A stretch of DNA of 64,000 nt from Geothrix limicola (GTDB lineage Bacteria > Acidobacteriota > Holophagae > Holophagales > Holophagaceae). A model generated the notes under the pieces. It was not told the origin of the DNA. It searched no databases and was given only the letters and a program-made list of their open reading frames with translations. Made by a program: the position numbers and the translations under genes. The stretch's first letter is position 1; each line of letters begins with the position of its first letter. The DNA is taken from positions 124,001 to 188,000 of the forward strand of contig NZ_BSDE01000003.1 of assembly GCF_030268085.1 (NCBI RefSeq), read 5' to 3'. This document shows, piece by piece, positions 33,154 to 41,744 of the stretch.

Positions 33154-34806
33154 ATGGCCGATCTCAGTCCCCTCGCCAGCTGGACCCTCGCCGATGTCCA
33201 GCACTTCGCCCGGCGCGCGGGCTTCGGCCTGAACCCGGCCGATGCGGCGGCGCTCCAGGCCCAGGCCCCCGGCGCGGCCATCGACGCCTGGATCGACGGC
33301 ACCGCCGCCGATTCCGCTGCCTTCACCGCCGCCCTCGCCTCCGCGGACGTCGTGACGGAAGCCCTCGTCACGGCCAGCACGACGGATCCCGGCAGCGTGG
33401 ACGTGCCCGCCGTGCCCGGGCCCCACGCCTTCCTCGTCGAGGGGGCGAACGCCTGGCGCAACAACCTGAACACGGCCCAGGCCCTCTGCGCCTGGCGCAT
33501 GCAGCACAACCCCTACGCCTTCCAGGAGCGGATGGCGCTCTTCTGGCACAACCTCTTCGCCACGGGCCAGCACAAGGTCAACAACGCGGCCCTGATGCTC
33601 AAGCAGATCCAGCTGTTCCGCAGCCAGGGCCTGGTCAAGTTCGATGATCTGCTTGTGGCCGTCAGCAAGGACCCAGCCATGTGCATCTGGCTGGATTCGG
33701 TGCTGAACAACGCCTCGGGCACGAACATCCCCAACGAGAACTACGCCCGCGAAGTGATGGAGCTCTACAGCCTGGGGGCTGACAACGGCTACAACCAGAC
33801 CGACATCACCCAGCTGGCCCGGGCGCTCAGCGGCTGGAGCTTCACCTTCGCCGAGACCGACTACATCGCGAACCCCGCGAGCCCCAGCCAGAAGACCGCC
33901 GCCGACGGCCATTTCCGCGTCTACGACGGCAGCGCCATCGCCCCGGACACCCGCCTCTACTACGGCGGCGCGCGCAGCACCACGTACAACCTGCACGGCA
34001 CGGGCACCATCTCCCTGTTTGGCCAGACCCTCGACATCACCACCACCGCGAACGGATGGGCCAAGGGCGAGAACGCCCTGCGCAGCATCCTCGTCCAGCG
34101 CGGGCCCAACTGCGCGCAGTTCCTCGCCAAGCGCCTACTCATCCACTTCGTCAGCGCCGATTATTCCGCGCAGGACCAGAGCGACGTGGCGGCCATGATC
34201 CAGGCCGCGGGCTTCGACCTGCGCGTGGTGATGAAGACCCTGCTCAAGTCCAATTTCTTCTTCGACCCCGCCCACCGCTTCGCCCTGGTGGAGGGGCCCG
34301 TGTCCTGGATCGTGCGGGCCGCCCGCATGCTCTGCCCCTCCCTCGCCACCGCCAGCGCCCAGACGCCCAAGGGCTACCCCGCCTGGCGCCTCGTCACAAG
34401 CAACGCCACCACCTTCGATCAGATGGGCATGAAGCTGCTGGATGCCAGCGGCCCCAACGGATGGAAGGAGCACACGGCCTGGCTCAACAGCAACACCATG
34501 CGCTACCGCACCAAGGCCGCCGCGGCGCTCACCTTGAATGAAACGCGATCCTCCGGCGGCACCACCTATCCGCTGTTTCCCACGTCGCTCACGACGGACT
34601 GGTTCCCCACGGCGCCGGCCTCGGCCCAGGCCGTCTACGACCGCCTCGTCGCGCTGCTGCAGCCGGGGACCATTCCCGCCTCCGTCTCGGCCGCCTGGCT
34701 CGCGGCCCTCTGGCCCTCGACCTTCACCTGGGACGCGGCGGCCCAGACCAAGGCGCGCGAGCTGGCCTTCCTCATCCTCTGCTCGCCCGCGGGCCAGCTC
34801 TACTGA
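33154..34806 (+). CDS. DUF1800 family protein
   Basis: 550 residues. The N-terminal WTLADVQHFARRAGFGLNPA and the central RMALFWHNLFATGQ, NENYAREVMELYSLGADNGY and LARALSGWSF are the hallmark stretches of DUF1800. No signal peptide was seen. DUF1800 proteins are almost always encoded with a DUF1501 protein, as here (12-base gap). Their biochemical role is not established. The preceding cytochrome-like lipoprotein suggests an envelope redox or export-linked system. Confidence 0.9.
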   Translation: MADLSPLASWTLADVQHFARRAGFGLNPADAAALQAQAPGAAIDAWIDGTAADSAAFTAALASADVVTEALVTASTTDPGSVDVPAVPGPHAFLVEGANAWRNNLNTAQALCAWRMQHNPYAFQERMALFWHNLFATGQHKVNNAALMLKQIQLFRSQGLVKFDDLLVAVSKDPAMCIWLDSVLNNASGTNIPNENYAREVMELYSLGADNGYNQTDITQLARALSGWSFTFAETDYIANPASPSQKTAADGHFRVYDGSAIAPDTRLYYGGARSTTYNLHGTGTISLFGQTLDITTTANGWAKGENALRSILVQRGPNCAQFLAKRLLIHFVSADYSAQDQSDVAAMIQAAGFDLRVVMKTLLKSNFFFDPAHRFALVEGPVSWIVRAARMLCPSLATASAQTPKGYPAWRLVTSNATTFDQMGMKLLDASGPNGWKEHTAWLNSNTMRYRTKAAAALTLNETRSSGGTTYPLFPTSLTTDWFPTAPASAQAVYDRLVALLQPGTIPASVSAAWLAALWPSTFTWDAAAQTKARELAFLILCSPAGQLY

Positions 34807-34818
34807 CGGGAGACGACG

Positions 34819-36159
34819 ATGACCACGCGACGCGAATTCATCCAGACCCTCGGCGCCACGGGCGCCGCCCTGGCGGGACTGACGGCCTGCAGCGGCGGCG
34901 GCAAGAGCAGCGGAGGCGGCGGCGGCAGCACCCAGCCGCCAGCGCCGCCGCCGGCCTCGCCCATCCTCGTCATCGTCAACATCGATGGCGGCTACGACTG
35001 GCTGAACGTGATGCCCCCCAATGCCGGATCCAACCTCGGCGTCTACCAGACCAAGCGTGCGACGCTGGGCATCACGGATTCCGGATTGCTGACCGACCTG
35101 GGGAGCGGTGCCGCCCTCAACAAGGATTTCACGGGCATGGACACGCTTTCCGCCCTGGGCCGCGTGGCCTGGATTCCGGGCATCGGCATGCCGAATCCGA
35201 ACCTCTCCCACTTCACGTCCATCGACCTCTGGGGTCAGGGCGCCACCGTGCCCGCGGGCACCGGCTGGCTGGGCCGCTTCGCAGACACGGCCTTCAGCCC
35301 CTCAGGCGACGTGCTGCGCGGCCTCAGCGTCACCTCCGACCTGCCCGTCATGCTCAAGGGCGCCAGCCGAAGCTTCGTCTCCATCCCCAGCGCCGGGGGC
35401 TACGTCTTCCCGGCCTACCTGCTGAACGGCGGTACCGTCCCCGACGCGGCCACCCTCGAAACCGGATGGGGCACGGCGCTGAACGCCACCAGCCCGGATC
35501 CGGGCTACGCCGCCGGTGCCCAGGCTGGAAAGCTCTTCTTTGATGCGCAGAACAACCCGGCCTTCGGCACCGGAGGCGCCCTCGCCGCGCGCACGCCCAG
35601 CGTGGCCTACCCGGGGGACACCACCTATCCCATCACGCGGCTCAGCGGATCGCCCCTCACCAGCAGCCTCAGCAACCAGTTCAAGCTCATCGCCCAGATG
35701 ATCGCCGCCGGGCTACCGGGCCAGGTCTACTTCTCCCGCCTCGGCGGCTGGGATACCCACAGCAACCAGGCCGTGGACCATCCCAACCTCCAGCGCGCCC
35801 TGGGGGGTTCCATCAAGGCCTTCTACGACGACCTCGCCACCATCACCACCTCCGCCGGAAACGCCCAGGACCGTGTGATGATCCTGGCCTACAGCGAATT
35901 CGGTCGCCGCGTGCAGGAGAACAACGGTGGCACGGACCACGGCACCGCCGGCCTGGCCTTCTGCGTGGGCAAGGCCGTGAAGGGCGGCTTCTACGGCGCC
36001 TATCCCGATCTCACGAACCTGGATGCCAACGGGAACATGAAGTTCACGACCGACTTCCGTAGCCTCTACGCCACCGTGCTCGACCGCTGGCTGGGCCAGG
36101 CGACGAGCACGACGGACACCCTGCTGGGCAGCGCCTACCCGCGCCTGGGTTTCCTGTAG
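34819..36159 (+). CDS. DUF1501 family protein with Tat signal
   Basis: 446 residues. The N-terminus MTTRREFIQTLGATGAALAG is a twin-arginine signal, followed by LTAC (possible lipobox) and a Gly/Ser-rich linker. Conserved DUF1501 segments are NLSHFTSIDLWGQG, GWDTHSNQ and AYSEFGRRVQENNGGTDHG, related to the sulfatase/alkaline-phosphatase-like fold. Tat export implies that it folds, perhaps with a metal, before export. Partner of the preceding DUF1800 gene. Confidence 0.9.
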   Translation: MTTRREFIQTLGATGAALAGLTACSGGGKSSGGGGGSTQPPAPPPASPILVIVNIDGGYDWLNVMPPNAGSNLGVYQTKRATLGITDSGLLTDLGSGAALNKDFTGMDTLSALGRVAWIPGIGMPNPNLSHFTSIDLWGQGATVPAGTGWLGRFADTAFSPSGDVLRGLSVTSDLPVMLKGASRSFVSIPSAGGYVFPAYLLNGGTVPDAATLETGWGTALNATSPDPGYAAGAQAGKLFFDAQNNPAFGTGGALAARTPSVAYPGDTTYPITRLSGSPLTSSLSNQFKLIAQMIAAGLPGQVYFSRLGGWDTHSNQAVDHPNLQRALGGSIKAFYDDLATITTSAGNAQDRVMILAYSEFGRRVQENNGGTDHGTAGLAFCVGKAVKGGFYGAYPDLTNLDANGNMKFTTDFRSLYATVLDRWLGQATSTTDTLLGSAYPRLGFL

Positions 36160-36188
36160 TTGGATTCCCTGTAGTCGGATTTCCTCTC

Positions 36189-36974
36189 TCAGTGCCGGCG
36201 CAGCACCACCAGCAGCGCCATCAGCAGCACGAAGCCCGCGTAGACCTGCTTCAGCTTCGCGCCGCGCACGCGCGTGGCCATGCGGGCCCCGAGAAACCCG
36301 CCCACCGCGAAACCTGCCGCCACGGCGCCGATGGTCCCCCAGGGCAGCCCGCCCTGGGCCTTGGCGTACACGTAGACGCCGGGCAGGCCGATGGGCGGCA
36401 GCAGCATCATCAGGCTCGTGAGCTGCGCCTCGTGCTGGGTCATGCGGAACTTCGAGGCCAGGAGCGGAATGACCACCACGGCGCCGCCCAGGCCCGTGAG
36501 GCCTGATACTAGGCCCGCCAGCAGCCCGATGGGCAGGCCCCAGGTCCAGCGTCCGCCCAGGTTCATCGGCTCCGCCTCCCGATTCACCACCGGCGGTTCC
36601 TCTCGAAGAAAGGTGCGCAGGGCGAGGAAGACGAGGAAGGCCGCGTAGCCCCAGCGCAGCCCTTCCGAAGGAATCACGTTGGCCACCAGGGAGCCGCCCG
36701 TGATGCCGAAGAGGAAGGCCAGGATGAGCACGCCCACCAGGGGCAGGTCCGCCGCGATGCCCCGCCGGCGGTACTGGAGCACGGCCGGCAGCCCCGTGGG
36801 CAGCAGCATGGCCGCCAGGGTCGCCCCCTGGGCGCGGTGCTGATCCAGCCGCAGGGTCAGGCCCAGCAGGGGCACCATGACGATGCCCCCGCCGATGCCG
36901 AAGAGGCCCGACAGCAGGCCGCCGCAAAGGCCCGTCCCCAGGCCCCCCAGCAGGTGTTCCGTGCCCGAATTCAT
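36189..36974 (-). CDS. TauE/SafE-family (sulfite exporter-like) membrane permease
   Basis: 261 residues with about eight membrane helices. The repeated motif GLLSGLFGIGGGIVMVPLLG in the first half and GLVSGLTGLGGAVVVIPLLA in the second is the TauE/SafE signature, from internal duplication. The family transports organic or inorganic anions such as sulfite, sulfoacetate or similar; the substrate here is unknown. The start overlaps the stop of the esterase gene. Confidence 0.9.
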   Translation of the reverse strand: MNSGTEHLLGGLGTGLCGGLLSGLFGIGGGIVMVPLLGLTLRLDQHRAQGATLAAMLLPTGLPAVLQYRRRGIAADLPLVGVLILAFLFGITGGSLVANVIPSEGLRWGYAAFLVFLALRTFLREEPPVVNREAEPMNLGGRWTWGLPIGLLAGLVSGLTGLGGAVVVIPLLASKFRMTQHEAQLTSLMMLLPPIGLPGVYVYAKAQGGLPWGTIGAVAAGFAVGGFLGARMATRVRGAKLKQVYAGFVLLMALLVVLRRH

Positions 36975-37816
36975 GGGGCCTCCAGGGGATGGGCCTCGAA
37001 GAAGGCCCAGATCAGGTGGGCGGCGGACAGATCCTTCACCGGTTCGTCCGCACCAGGCGCGTAGGGCCGCCCGCCGGGCCAGGCGTGGCCCATGCCCGCC
37101 ACCGTCCAGAACCCCACCTGGCAGGCCTCGGAGGTCCAGAGATCCAGGCCGTGGGCGTCCAGCGAGTCCCGCTCCGGCTCTCCATCGCAGCCCATGAGGG
37201 CCGCCCAGCGCGCCAGGGCCTCCCGGGCCGGAAGGGCCCGCAGCCGGCGGCCCAGGGGACCCACGCCGCCCTCGTAGGGGATGTGCTGATCCGCCGTGCC
37301 GTGGAAGGCGAGGGTGGGCACGGGCCGCGAGGGCGCCTCGCCCCAGACGGGCGCCCCGGCCACGGCAGCGATGGCCGCCACCCAGGGCGCCGCGAGGGCC
37401 ATGCGGTAGGCCATACGGGCCCCGTTGGAAAAGCCCGCCACGTAGATGCGCTGGGGATCCACCGGCGCGTGGCGGTCCACGCGATCCGCCACAGCCCGCA
37501 GGAAGGTCACATCATCGGCGTCGGGATGGAGGGGACAACCCATGCCCGGCCCGGCGTTCCAGGCGGCCCCGAGGGCCGGGTCCTCCGTGCCCGCCTCGCC
37601 CAGAGCCTGGGGATAGGCCACGCGGAAGCCCCGCTCGTCCGCCAGGCGGCTGAGGCCCGAGAGGTGGGCCATGAGGCGGCCCGTGCCGCCGGTGCCGTGC
37701 AGGGCCAGGATCAGGGGCAGGCTTCGGCCCTCGTGGCCGGGAGGGTCGTGGACGAGCACCCGCCGGCCTTCGCCGTTCCATTCGACCTTCAGGTAGTGGC
37801 CTTGGCCGTGCTGCAC
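36971..37816 (-). CDS. Alpha/beta hydrolase of the PHB-depolymerase/LpqC esterase family
   Basis: 281 residues. The oxyanion region is LILALHGTGGTG, the nucleophile elbow AGFSNGARM (Ser ~129), the acid region FHGTADQHIPYEGG and the His region GMGHAWPGGRPY. This order matches PHB depolymerase and feruloyl-esterase-like enzymes (polyhydroxybutyrate depolymerase family esterases). There is no signal peptide, so a cytoplasmic esterase is likely. Followed by a permease gene with an ATGA-type overlap. Confidence 0.85.
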   Translation of the reverse strand: MQHGQGHYLKVEWNGEGRRVLVHDPPGHEGRSLPLILALHGTGGTGRLMAHLSGLSRLADERGFRVAYPQALGEAGTEDPALGAAWNAGPGMGCPLHPDADDVTFLRAVADRVDRHAPVDPQRIYVAGFSNGARMAYRMALAAPWVAAIAAVAGAPVWGEAPSRPVPTLAFHGTADQHIPYEGGVGPLGRRLRALPAREALARWAALMGCDGEPERDSLDAHGLDLWTSEACQVGFWTVAGMGHAWPGGRPYAPGADEPVKDLSAAHLIWAFFEAHPLEAP

Positions 37817-37875
37817 GTCTCCCCCTCCCCGGATTCTGGGGTGGCCTGTGTTCCAATGGAAGGTTGGAGGTTCCG

Positions 37876-38652
37876 GTGCAGGTGCAGCTCAGCGAGGATG
37901 TGGTGCTCGACAGCCGAAGGGCCGTCTGGCTGCCCCGGCAGAAGACGCTGGTGCTGTCGGATCTCTTCTTCGGCCTGGGAGCCGCCCGGCGGCGGCGTCC
38001 CGATCCCATGCCGGCCACCCCGCAGATGGAGATCTGGGAGCGGGTCTTCAGCCTCATCGACGACTACGCCCCCGAGCAGGTGGCCCTGCTGGGGGACCTG
38101 AAACCCAGCCAGGGCACGGTGGAGGGTGACGAGGCCGAGGAGCTGCGCACCATCTTCCGCAAGCTCAAATCCGGCGGCCGCCAGGTGGTCCAGGTGGTGG
38201 GCCATCCCGAACGCAGCATGGGCGCGGCCCTGGACGGCACGGGCATCCAGCCCGTCGAAACCCACCGCGTGGGGCCCTTCACCCTCATGCACCGCCGGCG
38301 CATCTTCGTCTACCCACGCCACGACCCCTCGCACGGTTTCTGGATCAACGGCGGCGTGCATCCCCTCTTCGCCGTGCCCAATCCCGGGCCCATGGCCGAA
38401 GCGGACTGGCTGCGCCTTCCCGCCTTCCTCTACACGGGCTTCGCCCTGGTGATGCCGCCCTTCGTGAGCTACGCCCAGGGCTTCGAGGTCATCCAGCCCG
38501 AGCGCCTGCCGCGGCAGGCCAAGGCCTGGAAGCTGCTGGCGGACCGGCTCAGCCCCCTCGACCTGGGCAGCCTGCCGCCCACGCCCGAGCACCTGCGCAC
38601 GCTCACGCGCCCGCCGCGCAAGGGGAAGGAAACCGCCAAGTCGGAGGAGTAG
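37876..38652 (+). CDS. Metallophosphoesterase-fold protein lacking metal-binding residues
   Basis: 258 residues from a GTG start with GGAGG five bases upstream (a TTG at 37864 would add four residues). The layout matches the YbiB/ligase-associated metallophosphoesterase group: LVLSDLFFGLGAARRRR, LLGDLKPSQG, VVGHPERSMG and WINGGVHPLF. In active enzymes these are D-x-H, GD, GNHD/E and GH-x-HP; here the first His is Phe, the Asn-His is lost and the GH is GG. The protein has probably lost metal-dependent catalysis or changed function. It is divergent from the esterase operon. Confidence 0.72.
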   Translation: MQVQLSEDVVLDSRRAVWLPRQKTLVLSDLFFGLGAARRRRPDPMPATPQMEIWERVFSLIDDYAPEQVALLGDLKPSQGTVEGDEAEELRTIFRKLKSGGRQVVQVVGHPERSMGAALDGTGIQPVETHRVGPFTLMHRRRIFVYPRHDPSHGFWINGGVHPLFAVPNPGPMAEADWLRLPAFLYTGFALVMPPFVSYAQGFEVIQPERLPRQAKAWKLLADRLSPLDLGSLPPTPEHLRTLTRPPRKGKETAKSEE

Positions 38653-38665
38653 TCGCCTCCTGCTT

Positions 38666-38722
38666 CTTCGCCTTCGGCCTATTTCTTTCTTGCCTTCGGC
38701 CTACTTTTTCTTCGCCTTCGGC
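38666..38722. repeat. Short tandem repeat duplicating the 3' end of the DUF192 gene
   Basis: Three imperfect copies of CTTCGCCTTCGGCCTA start at 38666, 38689 and 38710, about 21-23 bases apart. The copy nearest the gene encodes the lysine-rich end of the DUF192 protein, and the stop codon lies within the unit, so the other two copies lie downstream of the stop. This looks like local slippage. Confidence 0.6.
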
Positions 38723-39183
38723 AGGGGCAGGCCGCCGCGCACCGCGCGACCGTCGTCCAGCGTGAGGTCCCAGCCCAGGCGGTCGCCCTTCTTCAGGCCC
38801 AGGTGTTTGAAGGTGCCCGCAGGGAATTCGATGAAGTACCGCGCCGGGATCGTGCCGCCATAGGTGGGGCAGTCGTCGCCGCGCATGGGGCTGCAGGGCG
38901 GCACGTGCTCGGCGGTCTCCACGACCTTCCCCTCGGCGTCGATCCAGACCACATCGAGCGCGATGAGGCAGTTCTTCATCCAGATGGCGTGGTAGCCCTC
39001 CTCGCCGTAGACGAAGAACATGCAGCGGTCCTTGGCCAGGCTCTGCCGGTACATCAGGCCCTTCGCCTTTTCCGCATCCGTGGCCGCCACTTCGGCCATG
39101 AACGACGTCTGCTTGAAGACGACGGTGCCGCCTCCGGCCGCCAGCAGCGGAAGGGAAAGCAGGGCCGTGAACCACATGCGCAT
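38701..39183 (-). CDS. DUF192 family exported protein
   Basis: 160 residues with a signal peptide (MRMWFTALLSLPLLAAGGG). FMAEVAATDAEKAKGLMYRQ, FVYGEEGYHAIWMKNCLIAL and FIEFPAGTFKHLGLKKGDRL are the standard DUF192 blocks (R-x-x-GLMxR, MKNTxIPLD-like, VLELxAG). The family has a compact beta-fold and an unknown function. The protein ends in PKAKKK, encoded within a short tandem repeat. Between YGGTIPA and the first block a PPCSPMRGDDCPTYGG loop adds two cysteines. Confidence 0.85.
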   Translation of the reverse strand: MRMWFTALLSLPLLAAGGGTVVFKQTSFMAEVAATDAEKAKGLMYRQSLAKDRCMFFVYGEEGYHAIWMKNCLIALDVVWIDAEGKVVETAEHVPPCSPMRGDDCPTYGGTIPARYFIEFPAGTFKHLGLKKGDRLGWDLTLDDGRAVRGGLPLPKAKKK

Positions 39184-39305
39184 GAGAACTCCTGGAGATC
39201 CATTATCGATGGAAGTGTGCGGCTGATTCGAGGGGATCCGGCATTCATTCTACCTCGCATGCTGTGGCATCATGAATCCCCCGGCCCGGCGCCTTTGAGA
39301 GGTCC

Positions 39306-41744
39306 ATGCGCATCCCACCCCTGCTCGTGATCCCCCTGCTGGCCGGTTCGGTGGCGGCGCGTCCCAAGCCGGACATAGGCATCCGGGCCTTGCGGACCTC
39401 TACGGAGATCCGGGTGGACGGGCATCTCGATGAGGCCGCCTGGGAGCGAGCCCAGCCCGCTTCGGATTTCACCCAGGACTGGCCTCTGCGCGGGCGGCCC
39501 GCCCGCCAGCGCACGGAGGTGCGCGTCCTCTTCGACGACCAGTTCCTCTACGTGGGCGCCCGCATGCACCACAATCCCGCCCTGGAAGGCGGCACCGCCA
39601 AGGTGGTGCGCCGCCTCCACCGCCGGGACCAGGGCAGCCAAAGCGACTGGTTCAGCGTGGCCGTGGATTCCAACCACGACCGCCGCACGGCCCTCGTCTT
39701 CGAAGTCAACGCCGCCGGGGTGCAGAAGGACCAGGTCATCTACAACGACACCTCCTTCGATCCCAGCTGGGACGGTGTGTGGGAAAGCGCCGTCAGCGTG
39801 GATGCGGAGGGTTGGACCGCCGAGCTGAAGATTCCCCTCTCCCTGCTGCGCTTCACGCCCAGCGAAGGCCCCCAGACCTGGGGCATCAACTTCACGCGGC
39901 AGGACCAGGGTGCCATCCGCGAAACCAGCCGCTGGATGGAGGTTCCGCGCGGCGAAAGCGGCTTCGTCAGCCGTTTCCCGGAGCTGAGGGGGCTCGAAGG
40001 CCTGAAGCCCCAGGCCCGCAAGGAGTACCTCCCCTACGTGGGGTCGGCCCGCAAATTCGAAACGGCCCGAACCTACGACGATCGCGGCTGGGACAACCGG
40101 GCGGGCATGGACGCCCGATGGGGCCTCAACTCCCACGCCCAGGTGGACCTTTCGATCCGGCCGGACTTCGGCCAGGTCGAGGTGGATCAGGCCGTGCTGA
40201 ACCTGGGCACGGTGGAGACCTTCTTTCCCGAGAAACGGCCCTTCTTCCTCGAGGGCATGGACATCTTCCGCGTGGCGGGCCCCGACCTCTTCTACAGCCG
40301 CCGCATTGGACAGGGATTGTCGGATCCGGATCTGAACCCCGGGGAAACCCTGCTGGGCCGGCCCAACGCCACCGACATCAGCGCCGCCGCCAAGTACACG
40401 GCCAAGTACGCCAGCGGCACCAATGTCGGCCTGCTGGGCGCCAGCGTGGAGCCGGCCCGGGCCAGTCTCCGCGACGCCAGCGGGAACCCTTTCCAGCGCG
40501 AGATCGCGCCCCTCACCAACTTCGGCGTCCTGCGCGTGCAGCAGCTCATGAACGACCGCGGCAGCTACCTGGGCGGCTTCAGCTCCGGCGTGCACCAGGC
40601 CGGTGCCAATGGGCGCATCGCCCAGGTCCAGGCCTTGGACGGCGCCTACAACACCGAGGACCGCAGCCGCCTGCTGGAGGTCACCCTCAGCCGCAGCCAG
40701 GCGGGGCCCAAGACGGCCCAGGAGCAGGGCTGGCGCGGCCAGGTGCGCGCCCACCAGGAGGGCCCCGAAGGGTGGAGCTTCGAAGTGCAGGCCGTCAACG
40801 CCGGCCGCACCTACGATCCCAACGACATGGGCTACCTGGGCCGTGCCGACGAGCAGCGTGTCCACGGCGAAGTGGATCGCACCTGGGACCGCACCTGGGG
40901 CGTGTTCCGCAACTGGGGCGTGGGCTTCGGGCACACGGAGGCACGGGACCAGGCCGGCCACACCTTCGCGCGGAACCTCAGCGCCTGGGCGAGGACCGAC
41001 TTCACCAACTTCTACTCCCTCTGGGGCGGAGGCGGCGTGGACCTGCCCGTGGACGACGACCGCGAACTCCGCACCTACAACGACCCCGTCAAGAAGTACC
41101 TCGCGCGGCCCTCGACGCCCTACATGAACCTGGGCTTCGACACGCCCGGCAACCGGCCCTGGTACCTGCGCCTCAGCGCCAACCGCTCGTGGCAGGAGGG
41201 CGGCCCCTCCATGGACACCTCGCTCTTCCAGATCATCCAGCCCACCTCGGCCACCGAGGTCCAGCTCTCCACCTCCGTCACCCGCGACGAAGGCGAGCTG
41301 AAGTGGCTGGAGACGCCCGTCGCCACGCCCATCGTGGGCCTGCGGCGCCTCAGCCAGCTCAACCAAACCCTGCGGGTGGCCTACGCCTTCAGCCCCAGCT
41401 TCACGCTGCAGTTCTTCAGCCAGTGGCTGGCCGCCAACTGGAACTACCGGGACCTGAAGCACACGAGCAACGGCCAGACCTTCGACCCCGGCCTGCCCGA
41501 CGATCAGCCCGCGGGCACCACGCCCCAGACCGCTTTCAGCTACCGCACCTGGAATCTAAATCTCATCAGCCGCTGGGAATTCAAGCCGGGCTCGACCCTC
41601 TTCCTCGTCTACACCCACGGCGCCAGCACGGACGCGCTCATCAATGACCGGGCCAGCCTCTCGCCGCGGCCCGATTTCGCCGTGCTGCGCACCCTGCCCT
41701 CCGACGACGTCGTCCAGGCCAAGCTCAGCTGGCTGTTCCGCTAG
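39306..41744 (+). CDS. DUF5916-type outer membrane protein with N-terminal carbohydrate-binding-like domain
   Basis: 812 residues with a signal peptide (MRIPPLLVIPLLAGSVAA). Residues ~25-215 resemble a CBM9-like domain (IRVDGHLDEAAWERAQPASD, then VRVLFDDQFLYVGARM). The rest matches DUF5916: LSIRPDFGQVEVDQAVLNLG, FFPEKRPFFLEGMDIFRV, LFYSRRIGQG, and a long C-terminal region of alternating aromatic beta strands ending AKLSWLFR, as expected for a beta barrel with a terminal aromatic/Arg. Probably an outer membrane protein; ligand unknown. Its last 20 bases overlap the convergent aminotransferase gene. Confidence 0.85.
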   Translation: MRIPPLLVIPLLAGSVAARPKPDIGIRALRTSTEIRVDGHLDEAAWERAQPASDFTQDWPLRGRPARQRTEVRVLFDDQFLYVGARMHHNPALEGGTAKVVRRLHRRDQGSQSDWFSVAVDSNHDRRTALVFEVNAAGVQKDQVIYNDTSFDPSWDGVWESAVSVDAEGWTAELKIPLSLLRFTPSEGPQTWGINFTRQDQGAIRETSRWMEVPRGESGFVSRFPELRGLEGLKPQARKEYLPYVGSARKFETARTYDDRGWDNRAGMDARWGLNSHAQVDLSIRPDFGQVEVDQAVLNLGTVETFFPEKRPFFLEGMDIFRVAGPDLFYSRRIGQGLSDPDLNPGETLLGRPNATDISAAAKYTAKYASGTNVGLLGASVEPARASLRDASGNPFQREIAPLTNFGVLRVQQLMNDRGSYLGGFSSGVHQAGANGRIAQVQALDGAYNTEDRSRLLEVTLSRSQAGPKTAQEQGWRGQVRAHQEGPEGWSFEVQAVNAGRTYDPNDMGYLGRADEQRVHGEVDRTWDRTWGVFRNWGVGFGHTEARDQAGHTFARNLSAWARTDFTNFYSLWGGGGVDLPVDDDRELRTYNDPVKKYLARPSTPYMNLGFDTPGNRPWYLRLSANRSWQEGGPSMDTSLFQIIQPTSATEVQLSTSVTRDEGELKWLETPVATPIVGLRRLSQLNQTLRVAYAFSPSFTLQFFSQWLAANWNYRDLKHTSNGQTFDPGLPDDQPAGTTPQTAFSYRTWNLNLISRWEFKPGSTLFLVYTHGASTDALINDRASLSPRPDFAVLRTLPSDDVVQAKLSWLFR

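Noticed and set aside
39270-41462. 730-residue minus-strand open frame
   Set aside because: It is antisense to the DUF5916 gene, which has signal peptide and family motifs; the antisense product has none.
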